The notes beneath the pieces are model-generated. The model was not told where the DNA came from. It was given only the letters and a program-made list of their open reading frames with translations, and made no database searches. A stretch of 8,003 bases of DNA. Source: an uncultured Porphyromonadaceae bacterium. GTDB taxonomy: Bacteria > Bacteroidota > Bacteroidia > Bacteroidales > Muribaculaceae. Positions 1 through 6,737 of this stretch are shown here, piece after piece (the stretch's first letter is position 1; each line of letters begins with the position of its first letter). The stretch covers positions 1 through 8,003 of the forward strand of contig CAMWUZ010000071.1 of the NCBI GenBank assembly GCA_947177595.1, written 5' to 3'. The position numbers and the translations under genes were made by a program.

Positions 1-1533
1 TTCGAACGTGTCGCGGTTGATAGCTCTGGAGCGAAGGCGGTTTCTATAAGTGTAGATAGTGTTGAGAGAAAGTCCCATGAATCGGGCTATCAGCAAGCTG
101 TCTTCAAATCCTAGTCTCATGAAAGCGAGTAATCTGAGATCGGTTGTCAATAAATCAGGCTGAGTCTGTACCAAAGGTTTATCCGGCTGTAGGAGTTCGT
201 TCACTTCTTTAACAAAATCGGGGTATGCGTGAAGAAACGCGCGATCAAATATACTGTAAAATGTTTCTGACTGTGATTGTAATATCTCTCCTGATTTTAG
301 TGAGGATATGATCTCGTCGATTTTGCCGGATTTTATTTTTTTATGCACATAAGTCTTGTAATCATCCATTTTTTCAATGTAGATTGCGCTCATGTTAAGG
401 AATTCCCGGATGTATGTGGCTTTCAGCTCTCCTAAATCAACCAGTTTTTTCTTCAGATTCTCGATTTTGTCTCTGTCGCAGTTGCGTTTGTGATTCAACC
501 ATATCGCTAATACAATAAAACCGACAAGTAATACAACAAGAATACAGATTATAACTCTGGATACAGTGGTGGTTCCTCGATAGCGGTCCGTGATCTTCGG
601 AGAAAGAGACACTGCTTGAGAAAACCTCATTCTGTCTCCTGAGCTCAGTGCGTTGTCAAGAGCGGTTTGCAGTAGTTTGTCTGCCTGTTTGAACTCACCG
701 TCAAGTATGAGTAGGTTTGCGAGAAGTCTGGCTCCGTTTCCTATCTGAAATCCTTGGGTAGCATCATTTTTCACTGCATTGGCGAAGTGAATGATTGCTT
801 CATCTTTTTTTTCTTCCTTCAGATATATGACTCCTATAAGCTCCTCGCACCATGTATGATATACGCTTTCCGGCGGATTGTGTTCAAGCGCGTCACTCGC
901 CAGGGCGAGTGCGCGTGCCTGTCTGCCGTCAAGCAGAGCGAGAATCGCCTCCACATAATTATATTTTGGGGTGTCTTTCTCACTTAATTCCAGATGGCGT
1001 ATTGCGCAATTCTTACCTTTTTGCAGATATACTCCTGCTTGTTCGGCTGATACATATGAGGCGAAAGCGAGATATAGTCTGCTGCCGGCTGCATAATACT
1101 CCCTCAGGTCTTCATGAGTCATACCAGCGGTGTCAATTTGCTCGAACATAGTGCTTGCGCGCTGAATATCTCCCTGAAAAGTGTACATTGAAAGCCGGTT
1201 TGCCTGATATTGACGTCTTGCCGACTCATTGTTCATCTCTTTTGCCCACTCTTCGGCAAGAGTGTAATATTTGATTGCTGAATCAACATTGACCGCCGTG
1301 AAGCTAAAAGCGAGTTCCTGAGTGGCTTTGAGTCTATCATTGCCACTGGCATTTGCAATGATGGTGCGCAATGAGTCTTCGCGATGTTCTCTGTTCTTTA
1401 TGGCACGCGCACGGTTGCCCAGAGCCTTGTTCATCGCTGCAAGTGAATTTTTCACTTCGTCATTGGCAATAATTTTCTGGCAGCTACATAATGCTATTAA
1501 GATAGCAAGAAATGGAGCAAATAGTCTTTTCAT
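1..1533 (-). CDS. DUF6377-family TPR membrane regulator, 3' end cut off by the window
   Basis: All 511 codons from the ATG at 1533 to base 1 are open, and the gene continues past the left edge. The N-terminus (MKRLFAPFLAILIALCSC) is a signal or anchor sequence; LCSC could act as a weak lipobox. Residues 28-55 form a charged helix (MNKALGNRARAIKNREHRED) of the kind that opens DUF6377 proteins. Residues of about 70-310 are helical, TPR-like repeats, predicted to be periplasmic. One hydrophobic segment (about 327-346) precedes a basic stretch (NHKRN) and a coiled coil, placing the rest in the cytoplasm. The C-terminal part reads TDLRLLAFMRLGFEDSLLIA and then SLNTIYTYRNRLRSRA, which is the helix-turn-helix-like end typical of DUF6377. 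Members are usually about 530-560 aa, so probably only a few dozen residues are missing. The inferred role is a one-component transmembrane regulator that senses in the periplasm and acts on DNA; the ligand and targets are unknown. No Shine-Dalgarno is visible, as is normal in this phylum. Confidence 0.88.
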   Translation of the reverse strand, partial: MKRLFAPFLAILIALCSCQKIIANDEVKNSLAAMNKALGNRARAIKNREHREDSLRTIIANASGNDRLKATQELAFSFTAVNVDSAIKYYTLAEEWAKEMNNESARRQYQANRLSMYTFQGDIQRASTMFEQIDTAGMTHEDLREYYAAGSRLYLAFASYVSAEQAGVYLQKGKNCAIRHLELSEKDTPKYNYVEAILALLDGRQARALALASDALEHNPPESVYHTWCEELIGVIYLKEEKKDEAIIHFANAVKNDATQGFQIGNGARLLANLLILDGEFKQADKLLQTALDNALSSGDRMRFSQAVSLSPKITDRYRGTTTVSRVIICILVVLLVGFIVLAIWLNHKRNCDRDKIENLKKKLVDLGELKATYIREFLNMSAIYIEKMDDYKTYVHKKIKSGKIDEIISSLKSGEILQSQSETFYSIFDRAFLHAYPDFVKEVNELLQPDKPLVQTQPDLLTTDLRLLAFMRLGFEDSLLIARFMGLSLNTIYTYRNRLRSRAINRDTFE

Positions 1534-1596
1534 TTTTGGTTTGGCGGTTTTTTGTCAGGAAAAGCGTGAGGCTTTTTCTTTTTAGATTTGGTTTTA

Positions 1597-1630
1597 CAAA
1601 TGTAAGTAAATAATATTGAGTTGGTTCAAA
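1597..1630 (-). promoter_or_regulatory. Bacteroides-type promoter of the DUF6377 gene
   Basis: Read on the minus strand, TACATTTG (1604 to 1597) matches the Bacteroidetes -7 consensus TAnnTTTG exactly. A TTTG (1630 to 1627) lies 22 bp upstream, slightly more than the usual 19-21 bp for the -33 box. Transcription would start near 1592, giving a leader of about 58 nt. Recognition by the Bacteroidetes primary sigma factor is inferred. Confidence 0.55.
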
Positions 1631-1652
1631 TAGTCTTCCCCAAAATATCTAT

Positions 1653-1673
1653 TTGTACCCTTATTGGGTACAA
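1653..1673. promoter_or_regulatory. Perfect inverted repeat, candidate operator
   Basis: TTGTACCC and GGGTACAA are exact reverse complements separated by 5 bp (TTATT). The centre (1663) is about 71 bp upstream of the predicted start of the DUF6377 transcript, where an activator would bind. There is no U-tract after it on either strand, so it is not a terminator. A dimeric helix-turn-helix protein is the likely kind of binder, but which one cannot be read from the sequence. Confidence 0.45.
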
Positions 1674-1818
1674 GTCCGGGGTGAAAATATTTATACACAC
1701 CTTTAAATCGTTTATACTTTTCTATATTTTTTATTAGGGAATTAATGGAGTAATCACCTTATAATTAGAATTCTATGTTAAAATAGTTTTGATAGGCTAT
1801 TTATATTGGTTATATTAT

Positions 1819-1850
1819 GTTGCATACATTTTCTGCCGAATCTAATTTTG
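1819..1850 (+). promoter_or_regulatory. Candidate plus-strand promoter inside the gap
   Basis: TAATTTTG (1843-1850) is a full match to TAnnTTTG, and GTTG (1819-1822) sits exactly 20 bp upstream as a -33 box with one mismatch. There is no protein gene downstream on this strand. In AT-rich DNA such matches can occur by chance, so the support is the correct spacing and the hairpins that follow. Confidence 0.3.
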
Positions 1851-1856
1851 TATTGT

Positions 1857-2003
1857 AGCCGGGTGAAGATTACCGGTTACCCAAATAGAAGGTGATATTT
1901 GAAGTAAGAAGTGCATAATAGTAATGTGTTTTATGTTAGGTTTGGCAGTCTGAGATTTTTCAGACTATAAATTAAGCCGCTCCGGGAGGAACGGCTTATT
2001 TTA
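1857..2003 (+). ncRNA. Possible small RNA of about 145 nt
   Basis: If the promoter at 1819-1850 is real, the transcript would begin near 1857. It would contain a GC-rich stem (AGCCGG near 1858 with CCGGTT near 1873, one G-U pair), an A-rich single-stranded middle, a perfect hairpin (AGTCTGA 1947-1953, loop of 6, TCAGACT 1960-1966) and a last hairpin (TAAGCCG 1973-1979 with CGGCTTA 1992-1998) followed by TTTTATAT. That order, promoter to stems to a terminator-like end, is what an sRNA gene looks like. No known RNA family is recognised. The last hairpin also serves the opposite strand, so this remains a hypothesis. Confidence 0.22.
1973..1998 (-). terminator. Terminator of the transporter-regulator operon
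   Basis: TAAGCCG and CGGCTTA are exact complements, with an inner TCC/GGA pairing around a short loop. The hairpin starts about 18 bp after the stop codon of the Crp/Fnr gene. Downstream on the minus strand the sequence is AT-rich (AATTTATAG) rather than a pure U-run, so it is a moderate terminator. The nearby hairpin at 1947-1966 may reinforce it. Confidence 0.6.
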
Positions 2004-2016
2004 TATGTGATTGTAT

Positions 2017-2715
2017 TTACTCCGGCGAATGAATTACAAGATCCAGAAGTGCTCGTCGCGATATGATTTTTATTTCAGTGTTGTTAAATTCAATCATTCC
2101 TCTGTCCCTCATCCGTTCAAGCGTGGATAGGAAAGAACTCCTCTGAACACCGAAAAGGCTGTATAAATCTCGCTGCCTGCACTGTAACTTTATGTCTTTA
2201 CCTCCCGGTTGGGTAAGTGCGATAATCCAGAATGCTATGCGCTCTTCCAGGGCACCGGCTGCAACCGCGAGCACACCGTCAACGGCTTTCTGGGCGTTAA
2301 CAGAAACCATATTCAGATAGTTGAACAGGAATATCCGATCAAGATTCAATATGTCGAGGAAGTCCTGTTTGCTCACCTGCACTATTGCCACGGTATCGAT
2401 AGCTATGACTTCAACCGGGTAGCGGGTATCTCTGCCAAACAGAAAGTCCGGGCATATGACATCCGGCGCTGTGAGGGTTTGACTCACTTTAAATCTCCCG
2501 TCATTGTTTGATGCGATAGACCTCACGCTGCCGTTTATAATGAATTTCAAGTGAGTGCACTCATCGCGGGCTTCGATAACTCTTTCTCCCGGCAGGTATT
2601 TCAGAAAATGAAACTTAGCTTTCCCTACGATTTCAGATATTCGTGCCAGACTCGCCCCTTTGAAAAGAGGCAGCTCAAGAAGAATTTCATACATACTATC
2701 CATATCACTTGACAT
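2017..2715 (-). CDS. Crp/Fnr-family transcriptional regulator
   Basis: The 232-residue product has the usual Crp/Fnr length and order. Residues of about 10-125 form the cyclic-nucleotide-like beta-roll (LPGERVIEARDE, then FIINGSVRSIAS), about 128-160 the long dimer helix, and about 178-212 the winged helix-turn-helix (CRQRDLYSLFGVQRSSFLST followed by LERMRDRGMIEF). The recognition helix is QRSSFLSTLERM. The cAMP-contact signature of E. coli CRP (GE...RS/T) is not preserved and there is no N-terminal cysteine cluster as in FNR, so neither cAMP nor an Fe-S cluster is suggested and the effector is unknown. The start is 16 bp after the transporter stop, which indicates co-transcription. Met5 or Met8 are possible alternative starts. 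The likely role is control of its own operon, possibly in response to the transported substrate (inference). Confidence 0.9.
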   Translation of the reverse strand: MSSDMDSMYEILLELPLFKGASLARISEIVGKAKFHFLKYLPGERVIEARDECTHLKFIINGSVRSIASNNDGRFKVSQTLTAPDVICPDFLFGRDTRYPVEVIAIDTVAIVQVSKQDFLDILNLDRIFLFNYLNMVSVNAQKAVDGVLAVAAGALEERIAFWIIALTQPGGKDIKLQCRQRDLYSLFGVQRSSFLSTLERMRDRGMIEFNNTEIKIISRRALLDLVIHSPE

Positions 2716-2731
2716 TTGATTATTAAAACGA

Positions 2732-3655
2732 TTAAGACAGCCCTTGTTTTTTACTTTCTCTTTTTTCTTTATAGTATAGTTGGAGAGAGTTCACGGTGTT
2801 CTGCCATGCGATATATGCCGCCGGACCTACAGAACTTACCGGATTAAGGTAAGTCAGAGCCATCCATATTGCAAGCACTGTGTTTTTCTGACCCAATCCC
2901 TGGGCACCGGCTATTTTGTCGCCGAACCGTGCTCCGATTTTGCGCCCTCCATAAAATTGTAGTCCGCACATCACTCCTGCAACCAATGCTATGGTAATCA
3001 TTACCGGAATTTTGCCGGGTGGTTCGCTCATCACGAAGCTGACAGCCCTTCCGACAACGATAAACAGCGACACCGCCCAGATGTAGAAGCTCCAAGACTG
3101 GCGTTGGGCAATCGTGCGATGTGCTTTCGGGCTGATACGCATGAGCGCCAGTGCGCAGACAAGGGGAGCGACTATCAGGGGAAATACTTTGATCGCAATA
3201 TCGCGCATGGACACTGCGAAGTCCACGTTGCCCCCGTTTATCGCGCTGAAAACCAGAGGAGCGCTAACCGCAACAGTGATATTGCTTGCAAGAGAATACG
3301 CTATCAGCCTCGGAACACTGCCGCCAAGCATTCCTGTTATGACGGGGGCAGCCGTGGCGGTTGGGCAAAATACACATATCATCGCTCCCTGGGCAATCTC
3401 CTCACCAAAAGGTAGCAGCGCGAAATACACGATTGCTGCTCCGGAAATCTGTGCGCCCAGAAGTGCCCAGGTCATTCCGGTAAGTCTCAATTCTGCCGGT
3501 TTTACACGACAAAAAGTGATGAACAGCATAATGAATATAAGATAAGGGGCGGTTGGCTCCAGTAATCCCATATAATTATGAAGCAGGATTCCACAAAGCA
3601 TTGCGCCCGGCAATATCCATGGTTTTATCCGCTGTAATTTTACCATATGTTTCAT
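2732..3655 (-). CDS. BASS-type (bile acid:sodium symporter superfamily) transporter
   Basis: The 307-residue protein is almost entirely hydrophobic, with about nine to ten membrane segments, and its length is normal for the family. The two broken-helix crossings that define the fold are visible: CPTATAAPVITGMLGGS (residues 97-113) and GLGQKNTVLAIWMALTYLNP (253-272). The second carries the GQ-N pattern near the sodium sites. The fold places it in the inner membrane as a probable Na+-coupled importer of an organic anion. Family members move bile acids, pantoate, pyruvate or other organic acids, so the substrate cannot be named from sequence. It is the first gene of an operon with a Crp/Fnr regulator. 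The start at 3655 lies almost on the predicted transcription start; Met4 (3646) is the alternative. The tail is a charged cytoplasmic end (YYKEKRESKKQ). Confidence 0.85.
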   Translation of the reverse strand: MKHMVKLQRIKPWILPGAMLCGILLHNYMGLLEPTAPYLIFIMLFITFCRVKPAELRLTGMTWALLGAQISGAAIVYFALLPFGEEIAQGAMICVFCPTATAAPVITGMLGGSVPRLIAYSLASNITVAVSAPLVFSAINGGNVDFAVSMRDIAIKVFPLIVAPLVCALALMRISPKAHRTIAQRQSWSFYIWAVSLFIVVGRAVSFVMSEPPGKIPVMITIALVAGVMCGLQFYGGRKIGARFGDKIAGAQGLGQKNTVLAIWMALTYLNPVSSVGPAAYIAWQNTVNSLQLYYKEKRESKKQGLS

Positions 3656-3662
3656 CTCGGTG

Positions 3663-3693
3663 CAAAGTTAGCAATATTTGAATAAAATATTCA
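3663..3693 (-). promoter_or_regulatory. Promoter of the transporter operon with overlapping dyad
   Basis: On the minus strand TAACTTTG (3670 to 3663) is an exact -7 box. The place where a -33 TTTG should lie reads CTGA instead. That place is covered by an exact dyad, TGAATA-N3-TATTCA (3679-3693). A missing -33 box plus a dyad at that position suggests regulator-dependent transcription. The core TTGCTAACTTTGCAC closely matches the rpmB promoter core (TTGCTTACTTTGCAC), which supports it as a true promoter. Confidence 0.55.
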
Positions 3694-3830
3694 GGTTCTT
3701 TATCACCTCTATATCATTATCCCGCAAATTTTTATATGATCGATGGCATTATTTCCTACCGCAGTCTTAAACCATTTCAATCATTTTCAGTCTATATATA
3801 CGGATGTTGAAAATAATAAACTAATCATAT

Positions 3831-6647
3831 ATGACTACTACATTCAGGCGCCGTTTGGCGGCACTTTCATGCATCGCGTTATGCGCTTTATCTGTAATGG
3901 CTTACAATATCAGAGGAGTTATATCCGACCCCGATGGAGAGCTGCTCCCGGGGGCGACGGTCAAACTCCTTGCCGCGCGCGATTCGGCATTTGTTCAGGG
4001 TGTTAAGACCGCAAACAACGGAACTTTCAACTTCAAGGACGTTTCAAACGGCAAATATATTGTCCAGACCGCCTATCTCGGCTATTCTACCGATCATCGT
4101 AATGTGAATGTGAAGGGAGCAAATGTCCGTCTTGACACTATATATCTTTCGGAAAATGCACAGGAGCTTGGCGAAGTGGTAGTAAAAGGAGTCCAGACCG
4201 AGATTAAGGTAATGGAGGATACGATTGAATATAATGCTTCTTCATATAAAACTCAGCCGAATGCTGTTGTTGAGGATCTTCTCAAGCGCCTTCCCGGTGT
4301 GGAAGTCGGCTCCGATGGTAAGATAACCTCAAATGGCAAGGAAGTTAAGAAAATACTTGTCGATGGTAAGGAATTTTTCAGTGACGACCCGCAGGTCGCT
4401 TCAAAAAATCTCCCGGTAAATATGATTGACAAGCTCCAGGTTGTTGACCGCAAGAGCGACCTTGCCAGAATGACCGGAGTGGATGACGGAGAAGAGGAAA
4501 CCGTCATAAATCTCACTGTTAAGAAAGGTATGAAAAATGGCTGGTTCGGTAATGTGGAAGCCGGATATGGTACGCAGGACAGATATAACTCTAATTTTAA
4601 TGTCAACCGTTTCTGGAATGACAATCAGATTACTCTACTCGGCAATTTCAACAATGTCAATCAGCTCGGATTTACCGATGGCAACGGTTCCCGATTCCGT
4701 CGCTTCGGAGGCTCGAACGGAATAACGACCTCGCAGGCTCTCGGTGTGAACTTCAACATCGGCAATAAGGAGATTCTCAGAGTAGGAGGTAACCTGATGT
4801 ACAGTCATACCGACCGAAATACTATAAACGAAACCGAGCGTGAATATATTCTCTCACCGCAATACGCCTCCATCAATAAATATACCCGTGACAAAGGGCA
4901 TAATTTCCGCGGCGATTTCCGGGTGCAATGGAATCCTGACTCATTCAATTCGCTTGATTTCCGTCCGCGGTTTTCATATAATATAAATGATTCATGGAGT
5001 CTTGATTCAACCTTCACCACCTCGAGCGATGCGCTCCGCACTGCTATCAGTCGCAGTTTTAATGACGCATCGTCAAACGGTAAGTCGCTTGAATTTGGTG
5101 CAAATCTTATCTACAACCATAAATTCCGTGCGAAGAGAGGACGCTCTTTCTCGGTGAATGTGAGCTACAATCACTCGAATGTGCGTGAAGATGAATATTC
5201 CTACTCACGTAATATATTCTATCTCTTCAACGACTCCACGGATATTTATGACCAATATACCGACAACCACACATGGAGTGATAATGTTGGTGGACGACTC
5301 ACCTGGACCGAGCCTCTCGGCGATTCGAGAAACGGACGCTTCATCAAATTCGCATATCGTGCGAGCTACAGATGGAATAATGCTGACAAACTGGTGTATG
5401 ACGCTACCCCCGGTGAATATGATCCTCTTGGCGGGATTATCGACTATGTGTATGAGAATCTCAACGAAAATCTCAGTAACCGTTTCCGCAATGATTACTT
5501 CAATCAGGATGTGCGTCTCAGTTTCCAGCAGATAACCAGTAAACTGAATCTCGAAGCCGGCGCCTCTTTCGTGCCTCAGATGAGTAGGAGCCTTGATCTT
5601 ATAAATGATGCGCGGAATATTCCCGAGAGATGGGTGCTTAATTTTGCCCCGTTTGTCAACTACCGTCACAGATTCAGCAAATCACGTTCATTAAATGTGC
5701 GATATAACGGTCGCTCGGCTCAGCCTTCCATCAGCCAGTTGCAGCCTGTTCCTGATATGTCCAACCCCATGAATATCGTGTATGGTAATCCGGACTTGAA
5801 ACCCTCATTCACCCATTCGATGAATTTGCGCTTTCAGGATTTCAATCAGCAGAGTCAGCGCTCGATAATGCTTATGGCTAACGCATCCGTTATGCAGAAC
5901 TCGATAATCTCGATTGTACAAAGAAATGCTGAGACAGGTGCGCAGGAAACCAGATACAGAAACATAAGCGGAATCTGGAATGCCATGCTCGGAAATATGA
6001 TTTCGATGCCTTTCCGAAATAGATACTGGCAGTTCTCAAACAATCTTTTCATGAATTTCAGCCACGGGATTGGTTATACCAATGGAGAGAGAAACAATAG
6101 TGACGCTTTCAGGCTGAATCTTTCACCAGGTATTTCATTCCGTCCCGAGAATCTGGAATTTGATCTGCGTCCCAGATACGGACTTCAGACCACTCATAAC
6201 AGTGTGAATGTGAAAAGCAATCAGACCGTTCACTCATACGGCGGTTCATTCTCGGCATATTATCGCACACCGATAAATATAATACTTGCCAGTGATGTCT
6301 CATTCACTGCCACTCAGGGATATTCGGCAGGATTAGATAGAAATGAATGGCTTTGGAATGCCTCTATTTCATATGAAGCTCTTCGTGATCGCTCCCTCAC
6401 TTTTGCCGCGAAGGCTTATGATATTCTTGACCAACGAAACAGTATAGGTCGAACATCTTCAGCCAACTATATAGACGATGTGGTAAATAATACGCTCTCG
6501 CGCTATATAATGTTCTCTGTAGGCTACCGGTTCAATACTTTCGGCAAAGGCAGGCAGCCTGCCAGTCGCAACATGGGACCCGGCGGACCCGGCGGACCCG
6601 GCGGTCCTCACGGAGGTAGAATGGGCGGTGGCGGTCGCCCGATGTAA
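3831..6647 (+). CDS. Outer-membrane beta-barrel protein, TonB-dependent-receptor-like (CarboxypepD_reg-like plus OMP_b-brl_3 type)
   Basis: The 938-aa product begins with a Sec signal peptide (RRR, then LAALSCIALCALSVMA, cut after residue 24). Residues 27-107 are a CarboxypepD_reg-like beta-sandwich (IRGVISDPDGELLPGATVKL, GTFNFKDV, YLGYS). Residues of about 115-233 resemble a receptor plug (LGEVVVKG, NAVVEDLLKRLPGVEVGSDG, ILVDGKEFFSDDP). From 235 to about 904 there are alternating aromatic beta-strands of a large barrel, ending in the strand RYIMFSVGYRF. Residues 907-938 are a Gly/Pro/Arg/Met tail. This matches the PF14905-type outer-membrane family of Bacteroidetes, relatives of SusC but without a SusD partner next to it. 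No clear TonB box is seen after the signal peptide. The cargo is unknown. The start is the first ATG in frame and gives a good signal peptide. No consensus promoter is found in the 175 bp upstream. The gene stands alone and ends in its own terminator. Confidence 0.9.
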   Translation: MTTTFRRRLAALSCIALCALSVMAYNIRGVISDPDGELLPGATVKLLAARDSAFVQGVKTANNGTFNFKDVSNGKYIVQTAYLGYSTDHRNVNVKGANVRLDTIYLSENAQELGEVVVKGVQTEIKVMEDTIEYNASSYKTQPNAVVEDLLKRLPGVEVGSDGKITSNGKEVKKILVDGKEFFSDDPQVASKNLPVNMIDKLQVVDRKSDLARMTGVDDGEEETVINLTVKKGMKNGWFGNVEAGYGTQDRYNSNFNVNRFWNDNQITLLGNFNNVNQLGFTDGNGSRFRRFGGSNGITTSQALGVNFNIGNKEILRVGGNLMYSHTDRNTINETEREYILSPQYASINKYTRDKGHNFRGDFRVQWNPDSFNSLDFRPRFSYNINDSWSLDSTFTTSSDALRTAISRSFNDASSNGKSLEFGANLIYNHKFRAKRGRSFSVNVSYNHSNVREDEYSYSRNIFYLFNDSTDIYDQYTDNHTWSDNVGGRLTWTEPLGDSRNGRFIKFAYRASYRWNNADKLVYDATPGEYDPLGGIIDYVYENLNENLSNRFRNDYFNQDVRLSFQQITSKLNLEAGASFVPQMSRSLDLINDARNIPERWVLNFAPFVNYRHRFSKSRSLNVRYNGRSAQPSISQLQPVPDMSNPMNIVYGNPDLKPSFTHSMNLRFQDFNQQSQRSIMLMANASVMQNSIISIVQRNAETGAQETRYRNISGIWNAMLGNMISMPFRNRYWQFSNNLFMNFSHGIGYTNGERNNSDAFRLNLSPGISFRPENLEFDLRPRYGLQTTHNSVNVKSNQTVHSYGGSFSAYYRTPINIILASDVSFTATQGYSAGLDRNEWLWNASISYEALRDRSLTFAAKAYDILDQRNSIGRTSSANYIDDVVNNTLSRYIMFSVGYRFNTFGKGRQPASRNMGPGGPGGPGGPHGGRMGGGGRPM
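6576..6602 (+). repeat. 9-bp tandem repeat encoding Gly-Pro-Gly
   Basis: GGACCCGGC is present three times without change and a degenerate fourth unit (GGTCCT) follows. It encodes residues 916-924 of the outer-membrane protein and lies in a tail of low complexity. Identical codons in each unit point to recent slippage or duplication rather than selection on each codon. Confidence 0.8.
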
Positions 6648-6669
6648 AATATTTGATTCGATTATCCGG

Positions 6670-6705
6670 CAGCCCGGACTTGAAACCAAGTCCGGGCTGT
6701 TTCTA
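6670..6705 (+). terminator. Terminator of the outer-membrane protein gene
   Basis: CAGCCCGGACTT (6670-6681) and AAGTCCGGGCTG (6688-6699) form a perfect 12-bp GC-rich stem with a GAAACC loop, 23 bp past the stop codon, followed by TTTCTATAAAT. The short U-run is on the plus strand only. Confidence 0.85.
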
Positions 6706-6734
6706 TAAATCTTATAAATTCTATAAATCTTATA
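6701..6734. repeat. 18-bp tandem duplication
   Basis: TTCTATAAATCTTATA occurs at 6701-6716 and again at 6719-6734 with AA between, so the period is 18 bp. It lies between two terminators and has no coding role. Replication slippage is the simplest origin. Confidence 0.85.
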
Positions 6735-6737
6735 GTC

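Larger units (their letters stand above)
1534..2016. other. 483-bp intergenic region, regulatory content only
   Basis: No credible protein gene is seen on either strand. From right to left, 1973-1998 is a terminator hairpin for the Crp/Fnr gene, 1947-1966 is a second perfect hairpin, and 1819-1850 is a plus-strand promoter-like motif. The stretch 1680-1820 is very AT-rich with no structure I can name. Next come an exact inverted repeat at 1653-1673 and a minus-strand promoter at 1597-1630. The leader of the DUF6377 gene contains a small hairpin (AAAAGC at 1560-1565 against GCTTTT at 1571-1576). Its length is large for a simple 3'-to-5' gap between two genes of the same orientation. Confidence 0.7.

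Noticed and set aside
852..1151. Open frame of 99 codons on the plus strand
   Set aside because: It lies antisense to the DUF6377 gene, which is open over its whole 1533 bp and has clear family signatures; the plus-strand product has no recognisable domain.
1556..1582. AAAAGC/GCTTTT hairpin followed by a T-rich stretch, considered as a plus-strand terminator
   Set aside because: No plus-strand gene or clear transcript lies upstream of it; it more likely is just a small stem in the DUF6377 leader.
1615..1640. GGTTCAAATAG, which resembles the T-loop of a tRNA
   Set aside because: The flanking bases do not form a 5-bp T-stem and no acceptor or anticodon arm is found nearby.
1937..1944. TAGGTTTG, an exact TAnnTTTG match on the plus strand
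   Set aside because: The nearest upstream TTTG is 35 bp away, well outside the usual spacing, so it is weaker than the motif at 1819-1850.
3114..3545. Open frame of 143 codons on the plus strand
   Set aside because: It is a shadow of the BASS transporter gene on the other strand, with no signal, start context or family resemblance.
5205..5669. Open frame of 154 codons on the minus strand
   Set aside because: It is wholly inside the barrel region of the outer-membrane protein; its composition reflects the alternate reading of beta-strand codons.
6701..6734. Repeat pair considered as the start of a CRISPR array
   Set aside because: There are only two copies with a 2-bp spacer, far too short for spacer units.
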